A DNA stretch of 64,000 nucleotides from Acanthochlamys bracteata (taxonomy: Eukaryota; Streptophyta; Magnoliopsida; Pandanales; Velloziaceae): positions 2,542,001 through 2,606,000 of the forward strand of contig CM034130.1 in NCBI GenBank assembly GCA_019914995.1. The letters are read 5' to 3'. Position numbers and translations under genes: made by a program. Position 1 is the stretch's first letter. Every line of letters starts with the position of its first letter. Shown one piece after another: positions 27,774-39,400 of the stretch. The notes under the pieces were generated by a model that saw nothing but the letters and a program-made list of their open reading frames with translations, ran no database searches and was not told the DNA's origin.

Positions 27774-29215
27774 GTAATTTTCTCTTAGAGAAGACTTCCG
27801 AAGAATTGAGTGCTTGATCAGTTCTTGATTCCCGCGGTGTTATTTCGTAAAGGTAGAAGGCTAACTGTATTGGGGGAACCGTCCGATAACTGTCCGATGA
27901 AATGTCTCAAAGCAGTACTTGGGGGGCACGCGAGCGTGTGCCGTTTCGACCTTCAGATAATTGTCAAAACAATATATAACATACTTACCCGTGCTAAATC
28001 AAATTATTGGTGGTTTTAGCTTCTAAGGTTTAAAGTCATATTTTTTTAATTCATTTTTTCAAAAAATTTATTTTGTCAGTTATCTGAAACGTAACAGTAA
28101 TTTTATACGACAGCTAAAAGATATGTTTGTTAAATATAATTCTAATTTAATATTAATAATTACCTCTATGTTTAATAACTCTAAACAAAAGGAATATTTT
28201 TGGATATACTTTGGTTGCTACTGAACTTTAAAACAGAGAACATCGTTTTATTGGCCTGAAGTGTAATAAGAGCAAAATGAAGGAAGCGGGATCAAGCTTT
28301 CAGAAAATGAATGAAAGATGTGAAATTAATTTGATTATTGAAAGAAAGTTACTCTTGGCTATCTTAAAGTCTTACTTGATATTATGTTTGGAATGCTTAT
28401 TAATTTTTTATTTTATTTTTTATTTTTAATAAATATTTTATAATGTTTATAAATTAGTTTTAATTTAAAAAATTTTATATTATGAAATTTTATTATTTTG
28501 TTTATATAAATTCATTTTTAAAAATATTTATAAATTAATTATCAAGACCTCTCTATCTCACGCGGGAGGACATAGTGTGCATTTGGAAATACTTATGAAA
28601 TCTAAAATGAAAAATATTTTTATTTTTTTTTAAAAATAAATTTTTTTTTATTTTCAAAATAATAATAATAATATGTAATAAAAAAATTTATTTTGTAGAA
28701 TTTTTTTAAATATTTTTTAAAATTTTAAATAAACTTTTATATATTTATAAAATATATATTAAAAAATATAAAATAAAAAAAATTAGATAAATCGCGTTTG
28801 AAACGCTACGCCAAACGCAGCAATAGCCTTGTCCTCACGTAGCGCCGTTTCCAGGACTAGCAGCAGACCAGTCGGTGGGCCCTAAGAAAACGTTCGGCTG
28901 ATAGCATGGATGTTGTTCAAATAGTGCTCAGTTGGCTTGCTAGATACGAGCTCGCCGGAGGTGAAGGTTGATGAATGCTATTGAGCGTAGCTTCTTTCAA
29001 ATCGAAGCCATAGATCCGACGATGCTTAAGAGAGAAGGACAAGACAAAGATCAATGCTTGTGGAGACATTTCGTGAATTACTGATCAGTGAAAGAAAAGT
29101 TTTGCAAATAAATAAGGAATTGATAAAACAAGACTACAAATTTGACCACAATGAAATTCTTAAGCACACAAATTCACTACATAATCAAGCAATCGATAAA
29201 TTCGGATACGCAAAC
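27774..29215. other. AT-rich intergenic DNA
   Basis: Sequence just above FIONA1 should hold its promoter. From about 28380 to 28780 there are AT-rich MITE-like remnants beginning with TTTGGAA-type ends. A GC-richer island at about 28795-29060 encodes nothing recognisable, and the last part is probably the 3' UTR of the next gene. Confidence 0.4.
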
Positions 29216-30667
29216 TCATGCACTGAGCAATGAAGCAGCAAGAACAGCACTGGCGAGCGCAAGCGAAAACGATGCTGCTACCCTGAAGTTCCCGCTGTCG
29301 TAGGGAGTGTTATCGACCAATGGCTGACCACTGGCGGCAACAGACTGGCTTGCTCCACCAGTTGCTGGCAATGTTGATTGGATCTCCGGCTGCTGTGGGT
29401 TTGCTGAAGATCCTGCAATTACTCCGGGCCCACTCACGGGAGCAATACCTGCGTATTTTGGCTGGTTCTGGCCGACACCGGAACCCGAATCGGTCGTACC
29501 GCTCGCAGCTGGCGAAAGACCTGCATTAGATGGTTGCAGGCCCAAACCTCCTGGAGCACCCGCTGGTGTCAGACCACCATTAGTTGGCTGCGGCTGGAAA
29601 CCCACACCAGTATTTGGGCTGCCCGGTGGAACACCAGCTCCTCCTCCGGCGATGGGACCCACTGGTGCAACACCACCAGTTCCTCCATCTGTTGTGGGAG
29701 CCACCGGTGCAAGACCTCCATCGGTGGTTGGTGGTTGAAGTTCTACATCGGGATCAGTTGGTGGGTCTGCCGGTGCCGGAGTATCGACAACGGGCTGCGG
29801 CTGGAAACCGACACTAGTATTTGGGCTGCCTGGTGCAACACCAGCTCCTCCTCCGGCGATGGGACCAACTGGTGCAACACCACCAGCTCCTCCATCTGTT
29901 GTGGGAGCCGCCGGTGCAAGACCTCCAGCGGTGGTTGGGGGTTGCAATTCTACGTTGGGATCAGTTGGTAAGTCTTCCGGTGCTGGAGTATCGACAACCG
30001 GCGGCGACTGAACTGACTGATCACCAAGATTCACATTAGCAGGCGGTTGCTGTTGCAGAGCTCCTTGTTGTCCAAAAGGAGCGATTCCGCCGATGGGGAA
30101 TGAGAAAGGTGGGCTCTCCGGAGCCATGCCAGGGGATCCCGGCAATCCGCACTCCTGATTGACACGTGGAACATCGGTAGCCTTCCACGATAACTCCCCT
30201 CTCTTGTCGATAATCCTCATGTCTCCTTCATCAACCATCTCTAACAAGTTAACATGATCGCCGTCTGCTTCAGTGCTCCACAACGAGTTACTGCCATCAA
30301 ATAACTCGAGACCAGCATCGTCGAAAACCAACGTGCATGAGTTGACATCACTCACCGGCATGCACTCAGACTCCCACAAGCTCTTGCCGGAGCTAGTATC
30401 TCGAACTTGAATGAAACAGAACTCGTTACCGAAGCCGCTGGCGATAGGTGAACTCTTGGTGCGGATAAGGAACGTGGCGAACTTTCCGGAAGGAGAGGTG
30501 ATAAAGGGTTCTGGTGTTCCAGTGGCGCCCGGTGGAACGGTGGCGAGGATTTGTTGTTTTGTGATGCGTTCAATTGTCCCCGGCGGAGCAGTGGCGTTGC
30601 AGAAAAGAGGAGCAAAGATGAATGGCAGAATAATGGAATTGATCATGAGCTTGTTAATGAGCTCCAT
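29216..30667 (-). CDS. Secreted, probably GPI-anchored protein: lectin-like head plus Pro/Gly-rich duplicated stalk
   Basis: A single exon of 483 codons. Residues 1-25 form a signal peptide (IILPFIFAPLFCNA). Residues about 52-172 resemble a bulb-lectin-like beta-prism fold, with FITSPSGKFATFLIR, FCFIQVRD, SLWESECMPV, LVFDDAGLELFDGSNSLW and RIIDKRGELSWKA. I infer that from strand spacing and the W/D pattern, not from a full motif. From about residue 175 the chain is Pro, Gly, Ala, Thr and Gln-rich like arabinogalactan-type stalks. Residues 223-291 and 292-360 are tandem copies. The C-terminus is a hydrophobic run (ASFSLALASAVLAASLLSA) after a small-residue region, typical of a GPI attachment signal. 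Cell-surface location follows. I do not know a named gene for this architecture. Confidence 0.8.
   Translation of the reverse strand: MELINKLMINSIILPFIFAPLFCNATAPPGTIERITKQQILATVPPGATGTPEPFITSPSGKFATFLIRTKSSPIASGFGNEFCFIQVRDTSSGKSLWESECMPVSDVNSCTLVFDDAGLELFDGSNSLWSTEADGDHVNLLEMVDEGDMRIIDKRGELSWKATDVPRVNQECGLPGSPGMAPESPPFSFPIGGIAPFGQQGALQQQPPANVNLGDQSVQSPPVVDTPAPEDLPTDPNVELQPPTTAGGLAPAAPTTDGGAGGVAPVGPIAGGGAGVAPGSPNTSVGFQPQPVVDTPAPADPPTDPDVELQPPTTDGGLAPVAPTTDGGTGGVAPVGPIAGGGAGVPPGSPNTGVGFQPQPTNGGLTPAGAPGGLGLQPSNAGLSPAASGTTDSGSGVGQNQPKYAGIAPVSGPGVIAGSSANPQQPEIQSTLPATGGASQSVAASGQPLVDNTPYDSGNFRVAASFSLALASAVLAASLLSA
29588..30001 (-). repeat. Two in-frame tandem copies of a 207-bp coding unit
   Basis: Units 30001-29795 and 29794-29588 encode 69 residues each, both beginning VVDTPAP and ending VGFQPQP. 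They differ at only a few positions (for example EDLPTDPN versus ADPPTDPD). The low divergence suggests a recent internal duplication. Copy number may vary between individuals. Confidence 0.9.
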
Positions 30668-32348
30668 TGGAAAAATTTTTGACTCCCTTTGTTTGATGTT
30701 AGAGAATGTATGTGATTGAATGGGGATTTAAAGGAGTATAAATTAGATTAATTAATTATAATGGAGTAGGAAAGGTGTATAAATTCTTTCAACAACTTTT
30801 TTGTTGATAGTAGAACAGCTCTCTATTCTCTGCGTAGCTAATCCACCAAAATGTTTTTAGGAGATGTTTAGAAGTGATTATTTAAAAGAAATTTTTTTAA
30901 AAATAATGTATTTTAAATTTTTTTGAAAAGAGCCATATTTTTTATCTAAAAAAGAAAATTAATAATAAAAATTTTAAACATAAAAATTTTTATGTACTTT
31001 CTAAATTAAAAAAAAATTCTACAAAACATATAAAATTTATTATATGACAAATATTTATTTAAATAATAAATATTTGAAAGCATGTGTCAAATCATAATTT
31101 TAGAAAGTGTTTGACAGTGTCTATAAAATAAAATTTTTTTAAAATATAAAAAAATATATATTTTTTTATATATTTTAATTTTATTAAAGTTATATATTAC
31201 AAATTATATATATGTAGATAAAACTTTTATCTTTAAATAAAAATTTTTAATTTGTATAAAAGATTTTTAAATATTTGTAATTTAAAAAATGTTATTTAAA
31301 AGTATTTTAAGATATCTCCTAATTGTGCGGACGTTCGTGCTTTCAGTGACCAACTACACCAACCTATGTAAAAGTGCTTTTTAGTTTTTTATTTAATATT
31401 TTTTAGTAATTTTTATAATATTTTAAACAGTTTTCCGGCGGTGGTCACAGCATTTGCGGACTCCTATCGCCAAGGCCTGAGTTCTTTCGACCATATAAAT
31501 TAAGATAAACTACGAACAAAATAGATTTGATATATTGGAGTTCTCTGCTAACATAGCATTGATAACTCTACGATCCCAAAGAAAGAAGAAAATAAAAACC
31601 AACAAATCCACTGATGAGAGAAAGCCCTAGCAATCTATCTTCTTTCGACGATGGGATCCGTGGAGCGAAATCCACCTGTTCCCTTTTCCTTCCAAGATGC
31701 AGTAGAGAATAAATAGTTTTCCGGCGGTGGTCACAGCATTTGCCGACTCCTATCGCCAAGGCCTGAGTTCATTTACCTGTTTTTCAGTGTTGTCGGATTC
31801 AATGACTTCGTTTTGATTTAGGAATACGAGAGTTTTATTACATCAATTGTACAATAAGTCTAAAGTCTACATAAAATTCCTAAAACAATCGCTACTTTGT
31901 AGAGTTTGATTCTTTTCAATTTATTAAATACTTTACTCCATGTTAATTTGTTTAGCAAAAACTTTTTGTTGTTATGTTGAACATCTGCACAAATGTTTGT
32001 ATAAAATCCAAACATTCTATTATTTTGAGGAACATGAACCTTTTATGGAAACAAATTTGAGAAGATAAATTGGATTTGTAAAAGTCTTTTTGCAATAACA
32101 AACTTGTCTCAAAATGTGTACTGGTGATGGGTTCATACTGTTGCCTCATCAAGTGTTGAATGAAGCCGTTCCGCACTATTCTTCCACTCCCAGCCATTGG
32201 ACTCCCCGACCGTCCAACTCGATCTGGACCGTCCAATTTTCTTCGTCGTGATATTATTTTCCGCGACTTATTCTGCCGTTACATAATCCGCCCGTCTTTT
32301 CTATTAACACCAAAGATAATAGTTGACTGCTCTCGACAAACGACAGCC
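30668..32348. other. Intergenic region with AT-rich repeats and a GC-rich repeat pair
   Basis: Promoter of the GPI-type gene lies near 30670-30800. Next come AT-rich MITE-like blocks (about 30850-31320), then the 54-bp repeat pair at 31431 and 31717. The stretch 32160-32348 is open in frame with SecE but lies upstream of its likely start and is probably 5' UTR. Confidence 0.45.
31431..31770. repeat. Direct repeat pair of 54 bp with one mismatch, 232 bp apart
   Basis: Copies at 31431-31484 and 31717-31770 begin TTTTCCGGCGGTGGTCACAG and end CGCCAAGGCCTGAGTTC, with a single G/C difference. They are GC-rich in an AT-rich setting. The spacer carries GC-richer, codon-like sequence that I cannot assign to a family. 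Confidence 0.9.
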
Positions 32349-32864
32349 ATGACCGTCATCCCTCTCTCTCATCTTCTAATCCGCCCTTCACCGCTGCCAC
32401 CGCCGCGACGCTCCACCGCCGTTAACCTTCCGAGACCCGCTCTCCAGCGTCTACGTTCCACCTCAAGGTGGGGCCCTCTAGTATTGCGTTGCTCTTCCTC
32501 TTCCTCTGAAGACAACACTAACACCAGTAGCAGTTCAAATTCTTCGGAGACCCCAAAGAAAGCTGATAAGGAGAAGAAGGAGGTCAGCGGAGAGACAGAG
32601 AAGGTAGCAGCAGAGCTGAAGGAGTTGCTGGCGGAGAGGAAGAAGAGGGAGGACCAATCGCCGGTGACAGCGGGGTTGTTTTCTGGAGTTGCTGAAGAAG
32701 TTGGAGAGATCGAGTGGCCGCCGTTGGGGAAAGTGCTCGGCACTACAGGTGTTGTGCTTGCTGTCATTGCTGGATCCAGCATCGCGTTGCTAACCGTCAA
32801 TGCCGTGCTCGCTGAGCTTTCTGATCGTGTTTTTGCCGGAAAGGGAGTCCAGGATTTCTTCTGA
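32349..32864 (+). CDS. SECE1: Chloroplast SecE, thylakoid Sec translocase subunit
   Basis: Single exon of 171 residues from the ATG at 32349. I chose that start because the upstream in-frame part lacks transit-peptide character. The N-terminal 45 residues are rich in Ser, Pro and Arg with no acids, as in a plastid transit peptide. A charged, low-complexity middle follows (KKADKEKKEVSGETEKVAAEL). The conserved SecE core is GVAEEVGEIEWPPLGKVLGT, then one membrane span (TGVVLAVIAGSSIALLTVNA) and the end LSDRVFAGKGVQDFF, nearly identical to plant SECE1. With SecY it forms the channel that moves SecA substrates into the thylakoid. It converges with the PSK SIMULATOR gene. Confidence 0.94.
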   Translation: MTVIPLSHLLIRPSPLPPPRRSTAVNLPRPALQRLRSTSRWGPLVLRCSSSSSEDNTNTSSSSNSSETPKKADKEKKEVSGETEKVAAELKELLAERKKREDQSPVTAGLFSGVAEEVGEIEWPPLGKVLGTTGVVLAVIAGSSIALLTVNAVLAELSDRVFAGKGVQDFF

Positions 32865-33475
32865 TAGATTAAGGGGTTCATGATGATTGTGAATGGTTTA
32901 GTGGAATATCCATAAGGTGTTTGGTGAAAGTCCTCACTGAAAAACATGTTCTTTAGCTTGATTACGGCATTTTAAGGATAACTCAAAAGAGTTTTTTTTT
33001 TCAAATAAAATTTTCAGAAATTTTTTTATAATTTTTAAAAATTTTGTATGTATAATTATTCTGTACAATTATATCTTTCAAATTTAAAAACAATACATTC
33101 ACTTCTATGAACTATGTTAAATATGTAGTCTTGATGTGCACATATATGGTATGCTATGAAATTCATCAGGAGTGAAAATGCGACAATCGACAAGTCGCAC
33201 TTTCCTTCGTAAATCCACGAACCCGTACATAAACAACTACAGCTTTCCAATCTTGTCAAAAATTGGATCACCTCCAGTGTCTATGGCCATAAGGCCGCAA
33301 GCCAAACCTACTACCACGGCAGTGAACACCAACTATATATCTTTTAATTTATGTGTCATTTCTGCTACTACGAATATATACAAGGACGATGTGAACTATT
33401 AGATACAGTGATTGATACAAGAAGGAAAAAACTTGCATGCTAAAGAACAAATCGAAGGTAAGGAAAAATGAGCCT
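32865..33475. other. Convergent 3' region between SECE1 and PSK SIMULATOR-like gene
   Basis: About 610 bp between the two stop codons, AT-rich near 32985-33060. It probably holds both 3' UTRs. I see no additional gene; the short frames here are unsupported. Confidence 0.5.
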
Positions 33476-36400
33476 CTATATACAGAATGAAAGAGCAGGT
33501 AATAACTCAGGTGTATCCAGCCCGTCCATTACATCCAGAACTTTAGTCCTCTCTTGTTGCAAGTCTGAGTTCACTCTCAAATCACTACCTGGAGAATTGG
33601 CGTAGCTCCTTCTCTGTCCTCGAGTATTGCTGACTGTCCTTGCTTTTCTGAACAGAGAACTTGTGCTTTTACTTCTCCTAAGAATAACCTTTGAAGATAT
33701 TGCATTTCCCAGCAATTTCATCTCATCTTCGGAAAGTGGAGGAGTTTTGGCAAGCTTCTCTAGAGAAGCAGTTGGTTGGCTCTGCTCAGACTTTCTCTTG
33801 GAAAAAGCACCTTTTGTTGATTGGCTTCTTATTGGCTTCATACTCTTGAATCCATAACCCCTATTCTTGACCTGAGTTACTAAATGATGAAGCCATACTA
33901 CTAGCTGAAGGATGTATTCTTCAGTCTTCTCCTTATCAGCATGGTAGAGAGTCTGGAGACGTATAATTCCATTATGTGGTCCAGGCTTCTTGTTAATCTC
34001 AGTTCTGAAGAAAGAAAAAGCACCATAACTATAAATGCAAATTTCTAAGCAACTTAAAAGCCATGGAGTAAGAGAAACAGGAAATTGAACTAACCCAAGA
34101 TTGGCCCACTCTCCAACCCATCCAAATCCTTGGTGTGCTCTGTTTAAAGCAAAACACAAACAGAAATAAGAAAAGTAAACTGCATCATTATCAATGTGAA
34201 AATTTTGAAATCATGATAGAAGATGAAAAGGTTGCAGACAAGGGAAATTCTAATAATTATTCATTAAAACAGAAAAATCCTCTCATACCTGATGGTATTT
34301 TCGGCTAGTGGGACAATCCAACTAAGGGTTTTCTGCATCTCAGCTTTAATCTGCGTGACATTATACTGCAAAAAGAAAAACTACAGACTATGAGGATAAA
34401 TATCTAATAAATGTATACACTACTTGCCAATTAAAGCAATGCCTTAATGCAAATCACAGAGAGTATTTACGAACATAGGGACATGACCTAGGTTGTCCTT
34501 CTTTAAATAGTCTCATCAAGATAATCTTGTTTATACCTCAAAGAAGGATGTGAACAGGAATCTATATACAAACTTCATATGTAGCTCCTTTATCCTGAAA
34601 GCCATTCAGATCTCACTCATGTCACTTCTTCTTCCTTCTGAGTGACATGAGTATAATTTCAATTTTGCCAAATGAATGTCGCTTACTTGCTTTACAAAAG
34701 ATGGCATAAACTTCCCCTAAATATCTTGGCTGATGATAATGAAAGACAGTAAAGCATTCGTGAAAATTAGGATGTCATGTTAAATTATTGAAAAGGTGGA
34801 CAAACGTAACATTTAATGACCCAAAATATTACAGGAAAATTGGTAGGGCCAGCTTCATATTACCAAAACAATTAAATGCGAATAAGAGCATGGATGATAT
34901 GGTATAAAATTCCATGTACCATATGAAACTTATCAGGCTGATGATTTATATATTTTACACTAGTTTTCGTTTTTCGAGCTCTTTCGCACATTCAACAGCT
35001 CTTAATTTGTCTTAGCAATTTTCATTTTGTCATTTACATGAAGAAGCCATGACTCAAGTTAACTGCATCTGTGTCGTAAGCTAAAAACAATTGAACCAAA
35101 ATAACAGTGATCATAATAGAACGTCCACTGTCAAGCATGTGGACTCGCCAAATGCAAATGGAACTCCAGTATTAAATAGAAGAATTTGCATCTCTGGTCT
35201 TAAAGAGAAGAGTAATAACCTCTGCTTTGACATCAAACGACTGCAGCCTTGAACGGAAAGATGACTTTACACCTGTCGGCAATCCGTGATATAAAGAATC
35301 TCTTGTATTAGGAGGAAGAGAAAGTGGTCTTGAAACCTGAAACCACAAAATGAACTGAGAATAATGCAACAAGCAATAATTTTGTTATCATAACAAGAGT
35401 ATAAAAGCAAATGCAAGCTTCAAGGATATGAAATTACGAGTGAAAGATGCAGGAGTTCTCTTATGACCACTATAGAAAGAACAAGAACAACCAGGCTATT
35501 AGCAAGAAGATTATGACGTAAGAGTTGTAGTCAGCACATAGCTCCGACCGTTTAGGAAGGAGACTTCTCAGATATTTAAAAACTTTTTCATAAGAAGAAT
35601 TTCGTGCATGAAAAGGTTGTGGTATGTTGTTTATAGTACGTTTCTAATATTTGCAGGGATCCAGGTCTTCTCGAATGGCATGTTTGCAGCTTATTGGAGT
35701 TGGATTTTGTAGATGAAAGTATGAAGATATTCAGTAAAATCATATATGTTGTCATGGTTGTCAGATTTCGGCCGCCACCATAATCTACTCAAATCCTTAA
35801 GTGTAACCAAGGTAAGCCTATCATTGTGATTTAGGAACAGGTTTCCTTACTAAGAATCAAATGTTGCCACCTACTGCTGCAGGTCATATCATGTGACAAG
35901 ATCACAATCTCACTTGACACTGGCTAAAATGTAACAAATCATTCACGTCGACCAAGACTTCAAGCTCAAACTTACAATGTTATCAATTTGATTGATAATG
36001 TTGGCATAGTGCAAGGCAAGGCCAGTAACACCCAGTCTTTGGTTGTTAACAATCCCATCTTCATCAGATTTCACACTTAAGCCTGCAACAAGTCGTAGAT
36101 GCTTTCACAGTTAATTTTATAATGTAGGGGAGCATATGCAAAGAACCAATACTAAGATATGTATTTTAGAATAGTTCAAATGTAAGGGAGCATATGCAGT
36201 TTTAGTCCGACAAGAATAGTGAAATTAATCAAGACAGTTCCAGTATTCCTAAAGAGGTCAAATATCATAAACATTACCAACGACGAATAGAATACTGGTT
36301 AACTGAACATTCAATTCTCTGATCCATCATGAGAAGTTTTATAATATTTGACAACGCTGCTACAACTTAGGACTGAAGCTATCCCAATAGATCCAATGAA

Positions 36401-39400
36401 CAGAAGAAGTATAGGAACAACTTTCATAAGTCATGCAAGATACTTGTCAAGGTTGCTAAAGCCCACTGCACTACACAATTCATACCTGTAGCACCAAATT
36501 CATCCACAATCTTGTTATGCAAAAGGATGACGATATCAACAAGTTTCTCCACTACCTGCCAAAAAATGCTTCATGCATCAAAAACTTTACAAATAGGGCA
36601 ATATAACCCATCCAAGAAACAATCTTTCATATAGTATTTTTGTCTGAACGTAAAGCAGGTCAAACTGGAAAACTTAGCAATGGTTTTGTCTTTTTTTTTT
36701 TTTGTTGAGAAAAGCCTGCTATCTTGTAACAAATAAAGGAAATAATACTGCATATTACAAGTATCTTATGTGTTTTTTGTTTGCCGAAAGCACTTATGAC
36801 AAGTTTAGACACACAGGCAATCTTTTTATCTGAAAATATCAAACACAGATCTTACAAGTTCCGAAAATACCTCCTCCAAACTTCTAGACCAAAGTGATCT
36901 CTTCTTCAAGCTCTTCACAAGCTTTCTTTGTTGTTTCAAGTCATTGTTTAACATCATAAGGTGTTCTGTAATGATAAAAACCAACATGTATAAATTGCAA
37001 ATCCAACTGTGGAGCAAGTACTTTATTATCATGATTAAGCAAGCAAATCAATTTGTTGAAATTGCTAGTGCTGTGCATTGTACCATTTCATCCACGAAGT
37101 AATATTCTCGACATGCCAAAGAATAACCAGGAATTTGCATGCTACAATCATACAAAATACCTAAAATTCAGTTACATGCTAGATCTATGCAATTTTAGGA
37201 TAAAAAACAAACATATCTACTTAATGGTAAGAATTGAAATACAATAACTTAGTGAGCATACATGTGCAAGATTGTCATTTCTACTGAAAGTTGCGCCTTT
37301 GAAGAAGGGCCAATGATGCTCTATTAATACACCAAAATACTATCGCAAGAAGCATCATTTTAGTGACAAAGACAAACGCAACCATCAAAACAGATTTCAA
37401 GCTTTGCAAGTATAATCAGCATTTCAAAGTTCAATTTTTCATTTGCCGAACCAAAGGCCATCAAATGATTGTTTCAACAAGAAACCTTTAAACTAAGACA
37501 GGATGTCCGCATTCTTATATCGCTCTCCTAATAAAGATGATGTCCAATCCGAAAACTGACAAGCTCAAGTTTGACATGTACATTAACAGAAACATCAAAC
37601 TTTTATTGTCTTCTATCAGTATGCTGCTCTGCTAACTGCTTAAGATAGACATGTAAGTATCTTACGTAGTCTTTCCTATTAGATAGGAAATGTAACTTTT
37701 CTGACAAATCACTAGACACAAAATGATGCTATAACATTCTTCAATGATCTATGCTATGATAGGATAAAGACAAGTACAAGAAAGTCCACACTAACAGATG
37801 GGTATTTCAATAGTGGCATGCACATAGCCACAAGGTGGGTATGAGAACACGACAGAGTTTTTAAGTTTATCACAAAATCTTCCACCGTCAAATATAAGAC
37901 TCCTTTAGATCATGACACCTCCTCAAGTTAAAAGACGAAAGATAAATTAAATCAGTACGTGCAACCTATAAAAGAGAAAGAAAAGGCTATCTCTATGCAG
38001 CTAAAGCACTTTGTTTTTTAATCTAATTTTCATTGCAGAAGGCAATTTTACATCTTTTACATAGATACCCAATGACATACCCCGTCTAGCAGCAGGAAGC
38101 AATTCTTCTTCCTGAAGTTTGAGCCGGTACTCCTGTTCATATCTGTCCAATGCATGTAGTTCATGATAGAGCTCCTACACAAATAAGCAGGAACATTTAC
38201 AAAGCAAGTAATGGTAGGTAGTTTTCAGAACTTCTTTCTAAGCCAAGGTAAATTTCTCCATCATTATTGATGTGTCTGTATGTGTAACTTTTGTGGACAT
38301 AATTGGATCACCATTAGCCCTTGCTAGCCAAACCATATCATAATTAAGCATGCATCTTATCAAGTCCTCTTATATAAGTATAGGATGTGCCAGAATGTGA
38401 TTCACTATCAGGAATGATAATATGAACAAATATCTTGATGCTAAACCTAAATCAAGACCTTAGGTCGATCTCTAGAAGGCAAACATGGGACTTTGGTATG
38501 TGGCTTTAAATGGTTACAAAGCATGGAAACAGGCACATGTATTTGAGTTTTGTGTTTTGGCTTTTCAAATTGGCAAAAACCTCTTCAGGTCCAGGCTACC
38601 TAGAGTGGCAGAAATAATAAAACAATGAAATTTAAGATATTCTCACTGCATTTTTCTCTGATAGATTGAGAAAATAAAAAAGAAAAGGAAAAAGAAACTT
38701 CAAGTTGCCAATAGTTATATGAACCCAAGAGTAGCAACAATTTTTCAGATACAGTAATTGGCAATTTCTACTGAGGATTCAAGAAATATACCCATACCCA
38801 ATGGAGCTTCTATGATCTTTCACAGTTATATCGGATCAATATAAACTAAGTGGATGTTTGGGAGTGCTTACTGAAAAGGAGCTTTTCTAAAACGAAAGGT
38901 ATTTAGATTTTTTTAGAAAACGAGCTTTATTTTTTTGACCTAAAAAAATAATAAAAATAAGTAATAATAAGATCTCACGACGTAGAATTTTTCTGTACTT
39001 TTTAAATTAAAAAAGTTATAGAATGTTCTAGGAGATTTATTGGGAAACATGAAATAAAAAAGTTGGAATGAAAAGGAGAAGATAAGGAGGTAATAAGCAC
39101 TCCCAAACATGATCTAAAATAAGCTCAGATGAATCATGTATGAAATACCAAGTGCTAAAAAGAAACGAAAAGCTGTCAGCAATCTTCTGTTAGCACACAT
39201 GTATGGCCACAATCTTAAAAATATGAATAGGCGTACGGAATTTACTAACAAAATAATGTTCCTTATATATTCTTTATTCTTAGATCTAAAGAGTACAGCT
39301 AGAATGCCATAAAATCTACTAGTTAAGATGGTCCTTTTGGCCGTACAGAGGTATTCTGAGCCAAATTTATCAGCTGATGCAATGTTTCTTCTGTATCTTC

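Noticed and set aside
29534-29971. Plus-strand 145-codon frame rich in Trp, Ser and Thr
   Set aside because: Antisense to the repeated Pro/Gly-rich stalk of the secreted protein; composition is a by-product of the repeat.
32369-32947. Minus-strand 192-codon open frame rich in Ser
   Set aside because: Antisense to the SECE1 coding sequence.
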